Assembly (NCBI RefSeq): GCF_000210915.2
Contig: NC_016620.1
Span: forward strand, 3,371,934-3,435,933
Length of the DNA stretch: 64,000 nt
From: Halobacteriovorax marinus SJ
GTDB taxonomy: Bacteria; Bdellovibrionota; Bacteriovoracia; Bacteriovoracales; Bacteriovoracaceae
Direction: 5' to 3'
Shown piece after piece: positions 55,669 to 63,848 of the stretch (positions within the stretch are counted from its first letter, which is position 1; each line of letters starts with the position of its first letter). Made by a program: the position numbers and the translations under genes. The notes beneath the pieces were generated by a model. It was not told the DNA's origin. It searched no databases and saw only the letters and a list, made by a program, of their open reading frames with translations.

Positions 55669-56595
55669 TTAATTATTCATTAAGTATTCAAAAATATCAT
55701 TAAATTCTGCTTCATTTGAATACTTTAAAACCACTTGACCAGCACCATTCTTTTTTGAAGTTAACTGAAAGTGAAAACCTGTTTTCTTTTCTAACTTTTG
55801 TTTTAAAGAATCTAGTTTTTCATCAAAGAAAGGATTCGTTGTCTTTGGTTCTTTAAAGTTTTTCTTTGATTTAATAAGCTTTTCTAATTCTCTAATTGAT
55901 AAGTTATTAGTAGCTGCTTCATTGGCAAAACGAATAGCTTTCTCTCTATCTTTTTCAGCTGCTAAAACTTTTGCATGTCCAAAAGAAAGTAATTCTTTTT
56001 GTAGCAATTCAATCACATCTCTAGGAAGCTTTAAAATTCTTAGAAAGTTTGCAACAGTAGATCTTTCCTTACCAAGCTTCTTTGCTACTTCTTCTTGTGT
56101 AAGATTAAACTCATCCATTAATTGATAATATGCAAGAGCTTCTTCAACACAATTTAAGTCTGAACGCTGAACATTTTCAATAATGGCCATAACCATTTTT
56201 TCTCTGTCAGTTGCTCTTTTAATTACTGCAGGTATTTTTGTAAGACCAGCTAACTTACTTGCTCTAAGTCTTCTCTCTCCAGCAACTAACTCAAATCCTT
56301 TTTCAGCTTGAACTACGATTACTGGTTGAATAACACCGTTTTCTTTTATCGATTGAGAGAGTTCTTCAAGCTCTTTCTCTTTAAATATTTTTCTTGGTTG
56401 ATTTGGATTTGTTTTAATTTCAGAAATTTCAATCATAGATGGTTGTTGGTCTGTAACCATAACCTGTTCTTTTGCTTCTGAATTACCTTCAACATCAAAG
56501 GCCATTTTATTTTTAAGATTTCCTAAAACTGCATCATTACTTGCACCAGAAATTAATGATCCTATCCCTTTACCAAGTGCTACTTTCTTTGCCAT
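55669..56595 (-). CDS. parB: Chromosome partition protein ParB
   Basis: 308 residues: an N-terminal ParA-contact stretch, the CTP-binding domain with IKTNPNQPRKIF and the arginine patch VAGERRLRASKLAGL, a helix-turn-helix (LTQEEVAKKLGKERSTVANFLRIL) that reads parS, and a C-terminal dimer domain. It works with ParA and the parS sites 1-4 kb away. The start is 12 bases after parA. It is followed, in the same frame after one stop, by the repeat and bactofilin. Confidence 0.96.
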   Translation of the reverse strand: MAKKVALGKGIGSLISGASNDAVLGNLKNKMAFDVEGNSEAKEQVMVTDQQPSMIEISEIKTNPNQPRKIFKEKELEELSQSIKENGVIQPVIVVQAEKGFELVAGERRLRASKLAGLTKIPAVIKRATDREKMVMAIIENVQRSDLNCVEEALAYYQLMDEFNLTQEEVAKKLGKERSTVANFLRILKLPRDVIELLQKELLSFGHAKVLAAEKDREKAIRFANEAATNNLSIRELEKLIKSKKNFKEPKTTNPFFDEKLDSLKQKLEKKTGFHFQLTSKKNGAGQVVLKYSNEAEFNDIFEYLMNN

Positions 56596-56607
56596 TAACT
56601 ACCTCGC

Positions 56608-57483
56608 CTATTGTAATTGATCTTGTGTTTCTACTTGAGAGCTTTCTAAGTTTGGTACCTCAGGCAACTCATCTGCCAAAGTTTCCTCTACAGGTAACTC
56701 AGGTAATCCTTGGGCCTCTCTCTCTTTTAAGATTAATTCCTTGGCCAGAGCTAAATATGCTTCACTACCCTTTGATTCGATATCATATAAAATGATTGGC
56801 TTACCAAAGCTTGGACACTCAGCTAATTTAACGTTTCTTGGTATAACTGCTTCAAACACTTTTTCTCCAAAGTGTTTTCTTATTTCTCCGGTAACTTGCT
56901 TATGTAAGCTTGATCTACCGTCATACATAGTTAAAAGAATTCCATCCATTTTTAAGTTTGGATTTAAACTATTCTTAATAAGTCTCACTGTATTTAATAA
57001 TTGTGCTAACCCTTCCATTGCTAAATATTCTGTTTGCATTGGAACGATAAATGAATCCGCTGCATTTAGAGCATTAACCGTTAAGAGACCTAGCGATGGT
57101 GGACAATCAATCAAGATATAGTCGTAATCATCCATTACAGGCTCAAATGCCATCTTAAGCTTACTCTCTCTCGCAAATAAGCTTACAAGCTCAATTTCAG
57201 CGCCTGAGAGGTTATTATCAGATGGGCAGATATGAAGATATGGAAGTTCTGTTTGGTAAATTGCATTTTTAATTGATGCCTGACCAATCATTGCGTGATA
57301 AATATTGCACTCAGTATGCTGCGACGCATCTAAACCTAAGCTTATACTACCGTTCCCTTGAGGATCGAGGTCAATTACCAGAGTTTTTTTCTCGGCAACA
57401 GCTAAACAAGCTGCGAGGTTAATAGTAGACGTTGTTTTACCAACTCCACCTTTTTGGTTCATCATAGCAATGATTTTAGCCAT
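56608..57483 (-). CDS. parA: Chromosome partition ATPase ParA
   Basis: 291 residues with the deviant Walker A KIIAMMNQKGGVGKTTSTIN near the start, VIDLDPQGNGSISLG, DYILIDCPPSLGLLTVNAL and the acidic C-terminal tail EETLADELPEVPNLE. It drives origin segregation on the nucleoid with ParB. It lies 38 bases after rsmG and 12 before parB. Confidence 0.95.
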   Translation of the reverse strand: MAKIIAMMNQKGGVGKTTSTINLAACLAVAEKKTLVIDLDPQGNGSISLGLDASQHTECNIYHAMIGQASIKNAIYQTELPYLHICPSDNNLSGAEIELVSLFARESKLKMAFEPVMDDYDYILIDCPPSLGLLTVNALNAADSFIVPMQTEYLAMEGLAQLLNTVRLIKNSLNPNLKMDGILLTMYDGRSSLHKQVTGEIRKHFGEKVFEAVIPRNVKLAECPSFGKPIILYDIESKGSEAYLALAKELILKEREAQGLPELPVEETLADELPEVPNLESSQVETQDQLQ

Positions 57484-57521
57484 TTAGATCTCCCATGGGA
57501 TTATTAGTGTGTATGTAAAAA

Positions 57522-58163
57522 TTAAATTAGTTGCGACAAATTGACAAGATTTTTAATTTCTTTTTTTAATGTTCCACGTGGAACAGTCTTATTTTTTAAG
57601 CCAATTAATGTACGTCCATCAGTACCTTCGAGATCATAGAAGAGCTCTTCTACAACCTTCCATTTCTTCTCTGTTGGCTCTAATTCTTCAAGCTCATAGA
57701 ACGATGGTCCCTTATAAAAGAAGACAGTCATATCTTCCCTATACTTAATCATTGGTACAAATTTCTCAATTGTTCCTACGGCCTTAAAAGTCATCATGAT
57801 TGGAATATCGATATTAACTGTTTCAATTCTCTGATGGTAGCACTTAACATTTTTTAAACCTAGTTTGTCCGCGATCTCTTGAACAACCTTAGCCTTTTTG
57901 CCTCGGGCCTCGAAGCCAATAAACTTCTTGTCGGGATAAAGATAGGCCAGTGGAAGAATTGGAAAGCCACCACCAAAGCCAACATCTACAACAACTTTAT
58001 TATTCTCTAGTGTTTTCTTAAAGACCTTACTTACCTCTAAAGGAATAATGGAATCTACTATTTGCTTTTGATAAAATTCTTCAAAAGTAGTGATTCGGGT
58101 TAAGTTAATTCCCCCATACTCACCTGTTAAAAGATCATGATACTTTTTAGCAAATTCTTTCAT
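57522..58163 (-). CDS. rsmG: 16S rRNA 7-methylguanosine methyltransferase
   Basis: 213 residues. Makes m7G527 in 16S rRNA. It has VVDVGFGGGFPILPLAYLYPDKKFIGFEARGKKAKVV, the SAM-binding motifs I and II, and VMIPIMMTFKAVG-like substrate segments. Its ATG overlaps the mnmG stop (ATGA). A perfect parS lies in its last third, within codons for TVPRGT. Confidence 0.93.
   Translation of the reverse strand: MKEFAKKYHDLLTGEYGGINLTRITTFEEFYQKQIVDSIIPLEVSKVFKKTLENNKVVVDVGFGGGFPILPLAYLYPDKKFIGFEARGKKAKVVQEIADKLGLKNVKCYHQRIETVNIDIPIMMTFKAVGTIEKFVPMIKYREDMTVFFYKGPSFYELEELEPTEKKWKVVEELFYDLEGTDGRTLIGLKNKTVPRGTLKKEIKNLVNLSQLI
57570..57585. other. parS site, perfect palindrome
   Basis: TGTTCCACGTGGAACA, the ParB/Spo0J centromere-like palindrome in its fully symmetric form. 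It is embedded in the rsmG reading frame, about 1 kb from parB. Confidence 0.9.
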
Positions 58164-60007
58164 TGAACTATATTTCCCGCAACAAATGCTAATGTAGCTG
58201 GCCTAATTCCATCTATTCTCTGAAGTTGAGAAAATGTCGTAGGCTTAACTTCTTCAATACGCTGGCGACACTCATTTGATATATTTCCTCTAACAATGCT
58301 CTGCCAATCAATCTTCTTTCTTCCTAGTCTATATATTCTTTCATTCTCAATTAATGAGCGATTAATATAGCCCTCATATTTAATAGAGACTGCACAAGTA
58401 TAAACAACTTCTGAACTAAAGAGTGCTCCCCTTTTAGACAATTCCTGCTCTAATGTCTCAACGGGATTAAGCTGACTTCTTCGTACTAACTCAGACAGTG
58501 TTATATTCTTGGATAGATCTCCATATCCCATCGATGCAAAGTATTCCTTATTTTCTGGAGTTACATAAATGCTTGTGCTCTTACAAAGACCAAGGAGTAA
58601 TTCAAATTCTTCTATAAACTCTTGCTGATATTTATCTATTTCCTTATCTAATCCCATCTGAAAGCGATATTTTGCCATTCTATTGATAGAATTATCTTCT
58701 CTAACATAGAGTCTGTTCTCAGACCTGGCAGTAAATAATCTATAAGGTTCATCTCTCTTATTAGAGATTAAATCCTCTACCATCACTCCAATATATGATT
58801 CAGCTCTATCTAGAACCAAATTATCTTTTCCTTTCATTGATAAAGCAGCATTTGCACCTGCAATCAAACCTTGTCCAGCAGCTTCTTCATATCCAGATGT
58901 TCCATTCACTTGCCCGGCAAAGAAAAGTCCAGGAATATCTATATATTCAAGACAATCACTTAGCTTAGAAGTATCAACTACGTCATATTCAACAGCATAG
59001 CCATATAATTCAATCTCACACTCTTCAAAACCTTCTATAGTTCTTAAAAACTCTAGCTGAACTTCTTTAGGAAGACTTGTTGATACTCCATTTGGATAAA
59101 TTGTATTGGCCGATAAACCCTCTGGCTCAACAAAGACGTGATGTGAATTTCTATCTGGATAGCGAAAAGCTTTATCTTCAATACTTGGACAATATCTAGG
59201 TCCAACACCCTTAATTTGCCCGTTATATATCGGTGATCTTTCTTTATTATCTCTAATAATCCCTAGAGTTCTTTCATTTGTATGGGCAATATAGCATGAG
59301 ACTTGGTCTACAAACCTTTCGTATGGATTATTTAATGAATGAAAGTTCTTTGTCCTACCATCACTCTTCTGCTCTACAAATTTCGAATAATCTAGAGAGT
59401 CTTTATTAATTCTCGCTGGTGTTCCTGTTTTAAATCTTATACCAAGTGTCTGAACACTAGAGAATATTTCCCCCATTCCAGCAGAGGCCATACAATCAAC
59501 TCTTCCACCACTTGTAGAAACTTCTCCTGTATGCAATTTTCCATTTAGAAATGTTCCAGTCGTAACAATACACTTTGTAGTATTAAAGTAACTTGCTTCT
59601 GTCTTAATAGAGAACTGGTCTCCATTCTTCTCCACCGAGATAACCTTTTCTTTAACTACAGTGATATTTGGATTGGCAGCAATCATAGCTTCAGCATTTT
59701 TAGTATATAAATCTTTATCAACTTGAACACGAGTAGACTGAACCGCATATCCTTTTGATTCATTGAGAATTCTATATTGGATAGCGGACTGATCTGCCAG
59801 CTGCCCCATCAATCCACCTAGTGCATCTATCTCTCTTACCACTTGCCCTTTACCAACTCCACCCACTGCTGGATTACAAGGAGTCGAAGCTAAACCTACA
59901 TTTGGCATAGATAAGATTAAAACTTTTAGATCAAATTGTGATGAGATCCAAGCTGCTTCAACACCAGCATGTCCTCCTCCAATAATAGCTATATCAAATT
60001 TCTGCAT
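58160..60007 (-). CDS. mnmG: tRNA uridine 5-carboxymethylaminomethyl modification enzyme MnmG (GidA)
   Basis: 615 residues with FAD signature IIGGGHAGVEAAW (8-20), GVGKGQVVREIDALGG, GRVDCMASAGMGEIF, FKTGTPARI, GPRYCPSIEDK with the conserved cysteine, and GYEEAAGQGLIAGANAA. It forms the wobble U34 modification complex with MnmE, encoded just upstream. The start overlaps nothing; 148 bases with parS sites separate it from mnmE. Confidence 0.97.
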   Translation of the reverse strand: MQKFDIAIIGGGHAGVEAAWISSQFDLKVLILSMPNVGLASTPCNPAVGGVGKGQVVREIDALGGLMGQLADQSAIQYRILNESKGYAVQSTRVQVDKDLYTKNAEAMIAANPNITVVKEKVISVEKNGDQFSIKTEASYFNTTKCIVTTGTFLNGKLHTGEVSTSGGRVDCMASAGMGEIFSSVQTLGIRFKTGTPARINKDSLDYSKFVEQKSDGRTKNFHSLNNPYERFVDQVSCYIAHTNERTLGIIRDNKERSPIYNGQIKGVGPRYCPSIEDKAFRYPDRNSHHVFVEPEGLSANTIYPNGVSTSLPKEVQLEFLRTIEGFEECEIELYGYAVEYDVVDTSKLSDCLEYIDIPGLFFAGQVNGTSGYEEAAGQGLIAGANAALSMKGKDNLVLDRAESYIGVMVEDLISNKRDEPYRLFTARSENRLYVREDNSINRMAKYRFQMGLDKEIDKYQQEFIEEFELLLGLCKSTSIYVTPENKEYFASMGYGDLSKNITLSELVRRSQLNPVETLEQELSKRGALFSSEVVYTCAVSIKYEGYINRSLIENERIYRLGRKKIDWQSIVRGNISNECRQRIEEVKPTTFSQLQRIDGIRPATLAFVAGNIVQ

Positions 60008-60019
60008 TAGAACCTCAAA

Positions 60020-60035
60020 AGTTCCACATGGAACA
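60020..60035. other. Degenerate parS site
   Basis: AGTTCCACATGGAACA differs from TGTTCCACGTGGAACA at the first base and one central base. It lies 12 bases before the mnmG ATG, overlapping any ribosome loading region. Confidence 0.7.
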
Positions 60036-60058
60036 TTTATAATCTACTTAATCGAATT

Positions 60059-60074
60059 TGTTCCACGTGGAACA
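60059..60074. other. parS site, perfect palindrome
   Basis: TGTTCCACGTGGAACA in the mnmE-mnmG gap, 39 bases from the degenerate copy. Two sites about 40 bases apart could make a ParB loading cluster close to the origin. The rest of the gap (60008-60155) is AT-rich without other features. Confidence 0.92.
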
Positions 60075-60155
60075 TGTATATGTAAATTAGCATAGTGATT
60101 TAAACATTTAAGGGGAAAATGTCCATAAATAATTGAAAATATTGTAATAAAAACC

Positions 60156-61700
60156 CTATTTACCTATACAAAAATTTGTAAAGATATTATTTAGAACATC
60201 ATCAGGTGAAACGATTCCTAGTAATTCCGATACCTTAGCTTCTAGAATATTTAATTCTGAGGATATAATTGCGATATCTTCAACATTCTCTGTAAGTGAT
60301 TGGAATTCCTGAAGTGATAAATATATATTATTTATACACTCTCTATGCCTACCAATTAACAAAGGATTATCAGAGCATAAATCGTTGAATTTATGTGAAA
60401 TAAGCCCTTCAATATAGGTAATTAGTGGTCCTATAGAACCACTTTTATCCGCCCCTATAGAACCAGGCTGACTTGAATTTGCCCCCATAGGACCATTAAC
60501 AGAACTTGGTCCTATAGAACCAGAAGCCTCTAAATCCTCTGCCCCCATAGAACCACTTTCAAGATTTGGTCCTATAGAACCATCTTGTAGAACTTTAAAA
60601 GAAGTAGTATTCATCGACAGTTCAGCGGCTATAGAGACCTTACTTGAAGGCAATTTAGAGAGAAATTCATCGCCTGAAAAATCTTTCAATTGATCAAAAT
60701 GAGATATAATTAATAAGTCAAAACTCTCATCTTGAAGTGATTTATAATCCTCAAAATTAGTCTGGAGAGGATTAACAACAAGTATCTTAAAGAAAGAATT
60801 AGAGGAAATTTCAATGGCCCTATCAATACCGATCTTTTCTATATTATCTTCTGTCTCCCTAAGACCTGCAGTATCTACGAGGCGATAAGTATTGCCAGAA
60901 ATAGTAAGGTATTCAGAAACATAATCTCTAGTCGTTCCAGCCTGATCTGAGACGATAGATCTATCATTGGCCAAGAGGTAATTAAAAAGAGTGCTCTTCC
61001 CAGCATTTGTTTGCCCAACAAGCGAAACAGAGGGATTTGCTAAATCACTTCTATCTGACTGAACTCTTCTCCATAAAGAAGTGACTCTAGAAGAAAATTC
61101 TAAGAGTGATTCTTTTAAAAGTATTGCACATTGTTCCTCACCAACATCCTCAGAAAAGTCGATGCTTATTTCTACAGATGATTTCAATTTTAAAAAAGAA
61201 TCGTGTAGCGACAGATATTGCTTATGAAGATCACCTGAGAGAACCTGCAAACCCTGATCAAGCATAAATGAAGAATTAGCATTTAAAAGTAAATCTAGGC
61301 CTTCAACCTGAGAGAGTGTAAGCTTCTTATTCTTAAGGGCTCGATAAGAGAATTCACCCTCTTTAGCTGCTCTTACTAACTTACTATTTATAAATAGAGA
61401 AATGATCCTCTGGATATTAATTTGATTGCCATGAACACCTAGTTCAAGAATATTCTCGCCATTATAGCTATTAGGGGCGCTATAGAAAGTAAGAACTATT
61501 TCATCTAATGTAATGTCACCATCTATAATAGAAGTGAAGTGCGAATATCTAGCTTTAACATTAGCTAAATCTATCTTGAAAAAATCTTGAAATATACTGA
61601 GGTCACTAAAACCAGAAATACGAATAAGGCCAATTGCACTATTAGACTGAAGTCCAGTACTACACGCTATAATTGGCCTATCATCGTAGAGATGTAACAT
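60156..61700 (-). CDS. mnmE: tRNA modification GTPase MnmE (TrmE), with an extra repeat segment
   Basis: 514 residues, longer than the usual 450-460. Parts: N-terminal tetrahydrofolate-binding domain (1-120), helical domain, G domain with G1 GQTNAGKST (229-237), AGTTRD (254-259) and DTAGLRE (276-282), and the C-terminal FCIGK with its conserved cysteine. The G4 motif NKxD is SHFD (333-336). Right after the G5 region an extra segment, about residues 373-425, holds six G-S/P-I/M-G-P/A pentapeptides encoded by the palindromic DNA word. This insert probably sits on the surface beside the G domain. Confidence 0.93.
   Translation of the reverse strand: MLHLYDDRPIIACSTGLQSNSAIGLIRISGFSDLSIFQDFFKIDLANVKARYSHFTSIIDGDITLDEIVLTFYSAPNSYNGENILELGVHGNQINIQRIISLFINSKLVRAAKEGEFSYRALKNKKLTLSQVEGLDLLLNANSSFMLDQGLQVLSGDLHKQYLSLHDSFLKLKSSVEISIDFSEDVGEEQCAILLKESLLEFSSRVTSLWRRVQSDRSDLANPSVSLVGQTNAGKSTLFNYLLANDRSIVSDQAGTTRDYVSEYLTISGNTYRLVDTAGLRETEDNIEKIGIDRAIEISSNSFFKILVVNPLQTNFEDYKSLQDESFDLLIISHFDQLKDFSGDEFLSKLPSSKVSIAAELSMNTTSFKVLQDGSIGPNLESGSMGAEDLEASGSIGPSSVNGPMGANSSQPGSIGADKSGSIGPLITYIEGLISHKFNDLCSDNPLLIGRHRECINNIYLSLQEFQSLTENVEDIAIISSELNILEAKVSELLGIVSPDDVLNNIFTNFCIGK
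60426..60582. repeat. Six copies of the palindromic word in mnmE
   Basis: Copies start at 60426, 60450, 60481, 60507, 60541 and 60567; three are TGGTCCTATAGAACCA and three have a GCCCC left arm. Centre-to-centre spacings are 24, 30, 27, 33 and 27 bases, all multiples of three. On the minus strand they encode GSIGP, GSMGA, GSIGP, GPMGA, GSIGA and GSIGP (residues 374-425). Confidence 0.9.
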
Positions 61701-61702
61701 AA

Positions 61703-63169
61703 TTAATCAGTTAATTTATACACAAGAAGTTGTTGTCCAACTCCATAGATTGTTGATGTAAAGATATAAAGGTTTAAACCAGCAGGTAGATCTTTCATAA
61801 AGAAACCAAAAACAATTGGCATCAACATCATGATCTTTTTCTGTGTAGGATCCGCTGACGGAGAAGGGTTTAAACGAGTCTGTAGTGCCATTGCTAGCGC
61901 CATTAATACAGGTAGAACATAGTACGGATCTTTAATTGAAAGATCTGCAATCCAACCAAAGAATGGTGAACCAACAAATTCTTCAGCATTATAAAGAACT
62001 TGATAAAACGCAAAAAAGATTGGCATCTGAGCAATCAGTGGAAGACAACCACCTAGAGGGTTAGCTCCGGCTTTCTTGAATGCTTCCATAGTTTCTTTCT
62101 GCATTCTTTGTGGATCATCTTTAAATTTTTCCTTAATCTTTGTTAATTGAGGCTGAATCTTTTGCATCTTCTTCATAGACTTAAAAGACTTATATTGAAG
62201 AGGGAACATTATCGTTCTAATAAGGATCGTTAGAATGATAATAGCAATACCATAATTAGGTACGTAGTCGTGAACAAATTGTAGGCCTCTTAAGATAGGA
62301 ACTGAAATTATTCCAAAGAAACCAAAGTCAATTGATAGATCTAACTTGTCCCCTAGCTTAGCCAGTAGATCATAATTCTTCTTAGAAAATACGATTGAAC
62401 CTTCTAAGTTATGAACATCATTAACAAGAGTAGATCTGAATTCACCCGACTCAAATGCCTTAAGTCTTGCTGCCACAGGCTCTTTGAAAGTAATTGCAAA
62501 AAGATGAAAATTGAAATCGATAGCAAGCCATCTCATCTTACCGTCATCATCATCAGAATCACCTACTTTCATATGATTCAAGCTTTGAGTATAGTAACTA
62601 AATTGTCTGATTTGCCTATTCTCTTCTTCCCTTTCAGTTGATGTAAAAACAACTCTAAATTGATAGGCTTTTGCAGAAGTTACTTTATAAGTAACCTTAC
62701 CTAAATCATCCATTTTAAAGTCAACATTCATTGCTAACTTAACATTTGAACCCTGAATATGAGACGGGCTTACTTGATTAAAAGTAAAATTAAATGAGCT
62801 AAAACGAGCTTCATTTCCAATCTCAATTTTGAAAGGCTTTTCAACACCTGTCGTTGCGAAAAAATCAAAAGAAGCACCTGGGTTAGAAAAGTCCTGGATT
62901 GATAAGTCTGAATTAATCTTTACCGAGTGACCATTATTTGTAAGCGTAAATGACTTTACTTCTGAAGAAACACTTTCAGTAACAGGCTTTACCACTTCTT
63001 GCTTAACAGTTGTTTCTTGTGTCTTAGCAGCAGCTTTAGCATTAATCTGCTCACTAGCATTTTGCTCTATAATAGGCTTCTGCTTAGGGGCAAAGTACGT
63101 TTGCCATCCAAAGAGAACGAGTCCAGATAGGACTACAGCTAAAAACATACGTTTTTGATCATCACTCAT
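61703..63169 (-). CDS. yidC: Membrane protein insertase YidC
   Basis: 488 residues: an N-terminal anchor (about 8-25), a periplasmic P1 domain (about 60-290) and the conserved 60KD_IMP membrane core (about 300-485) with FPLQYKSFKSMKKMQKIQP, GANPLGGCLPLIAQMPIFFAFYQVL and the hydrophilic groove. It helps insert inner-membrane proteins such as ATP synthase c. GGAG precedes the ATG. It is two bases from mnmE. The usual yidD between rnpA and yidC is absent. Confidence 0.96.
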   Translation of the reverse strand: MSDDQKRMFLAVVLSGLVLFGWQTYFAPKQKPIIEQNASEQINAKAAAKTQETTVKQEVVKPVTESVSSEVKSFTLTNNGHSVKINSDLSIQDFSNPGASFDFFATTGVEKPFKIEIGNEARFSSFNFTFNQVSPSHIQGSNVKLAMNVDFKMDDLGKVTYKVTSAKAYQFRVVFTSTEREEENRQIRQFSYYTQSLNHMKVGDSDDDDGKMRWLAIDFNFHLFAITFKEPVAARLKAFESGEFRSTLVNDVHNLEGSIVFSKKNYDLLAKLGDKLDLSIDFGFFGIISVPILRGLQFVHDYVPNYGIAIIILTILIRTIMFPLQYKSFKSMKKMQKIQPQLTKIKEKFKDDPQRMQKETMEAFKKAGANPLGGCLPLIAQMPIFFAFYQVLYNAEEFVGSPFFGWIADLSIKDPYYVLPVLMALAMALQTRLNPSPSADPTQKKIMMLMPIVFGFFMKDLPAGLNLYIFTSTIYGVGQQLLVYKLTD

Positions 63170-63245
63170 TTAAAAAACTCCAATTAGGAATGAAAATTAC
63201 AGAGTTGTAGATACCACAATGCAAATAGCTAGGAAAGTTTTGATT

Positions 63246-63611
63246 CTATAATGTCTTAAGTAAATGAGAGAAAGAATCTTTCAAGCATTTCTCTTGATCA
63301 TCTTTATTAGAGTTATTCTTAGTTATATATGGAGAGACAATAACTAGAATATCTAAACCTTTTTCTTTTAAAGTTGAGTTGCGAAACATATCGCGCATAA
63401 TTCTCTTATATCTATTGCGCAAAACTGCATTGCCAACCTTCTTAGTTACAGAGAATCCAATACGTGAATGACTTTCGGGTAAACGAATGCGTGTTGGCTT
63501 GTAGTAAGCCATTAACCACTTTGATTTGAACCTTTTAGAGTTCTTTCTTAGATAGGAAAAATCTTGTGCCGATAAGAGACGATAAGACTTATCGTAGCTA
63601 TTATCGGCCAT
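63246..63611 (-). CDS. rnpA: Ribonuclease P protein component
   Basis: 121 residues, basic; cleaves tRNA leaders with the RNA subunit. Core pattern RLLSAQDFSYLRKNSKRFKSK, RIGFSVTKKVGNAVLRNRYKRIMRDMFR with the RNR motif that contacts the catalytic RNA. It follows rpmH by six bases, the universal order at the origin. Confidence 0.95.
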   Translation of the reverse strand: MADNSYDKSYRLLSAQDFSYLRKNSKRFKSKWLMAYYKPTRIRLPESHSRIGFSVTKKVGNAVLRNRYKRIMRDMFRNSTLKEKGLDILVIVSPYITKNNSNKDDQEKCLKDSFSHLLKTL

Positions 63612-63617
63612 AGATTA

Positions 63618-63770
63618 TTATTTAGAACCAGTAGAAACTGTAAGTTGCTTTCTACCTTTAGCTCTTCTGGCGTTAATTACGTTCTTTCCACCAGCTGTAG
63701 ACATTCTCTTAAGAAATCCGTGAACTCTTAGTCTTTTCTTTCTTTTCGGTTGCCAAGTTCTCTTGCTCAT
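63618..63770 (-). CDS. rpmH: Ribosomal protein L34
   Basis: A 50-residue ribosomal protein: [37 protein letters not shown], the whole family pattern with nearly one in three residues basic. The start has an AAGGTGGAG site. It is the first gene of the minus-strand origin block. Confidence 0.97.
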   Translation of the reverse strand: MSKRTWQPKRKKRLRVHGFLKRMSTAGGKNVINARRAKGRKQLTVSTGSK

Positions 63771-63819
63771 CGCTCCACCTTATCTGTATTAACATTTAAC
63801 TATAATTTACGAAGGTTAA

Positions 63820-63848
63820 CATTTACACATGGCTTTTAAAAAGGTCAA
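63820..63848 (-). promoter_or_regulatory. Promoter candidate of rpmH-rnpA-yidC
   Basis: On the minus strand TTGACC (63848-63843), 17 bases, then TAAATG (63825-63820), about 50 bases before the rpmH ATG. The -10 is weak. In the remaining 150 bases to the window end I see AT-rich sequence, a plus-strand TTGACT at 63877 without a good partner, and no clear DnaA box. Confidence 0.4.

Noticed and set aside
55289..55672. Open frame on the plus strand opposite bactofilin
   Set aside because: It has no ribosome site and mirrors the bactofilin gene, whose beta-helix pattern is clear.
60036..60155. Origin of replication next to mnmG, as in enterobacteria
   Set aside because: The gap is AT-rich but lacks clear DnaA boxes; only parS sites are convincing.
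60426..60582. Short regular repeats that look like a small CRISPR array
   Set aside because: The units are 15-16 bases with 8-17 base gaps, lie in frame inside mnmE, and have no cas genes nearby.
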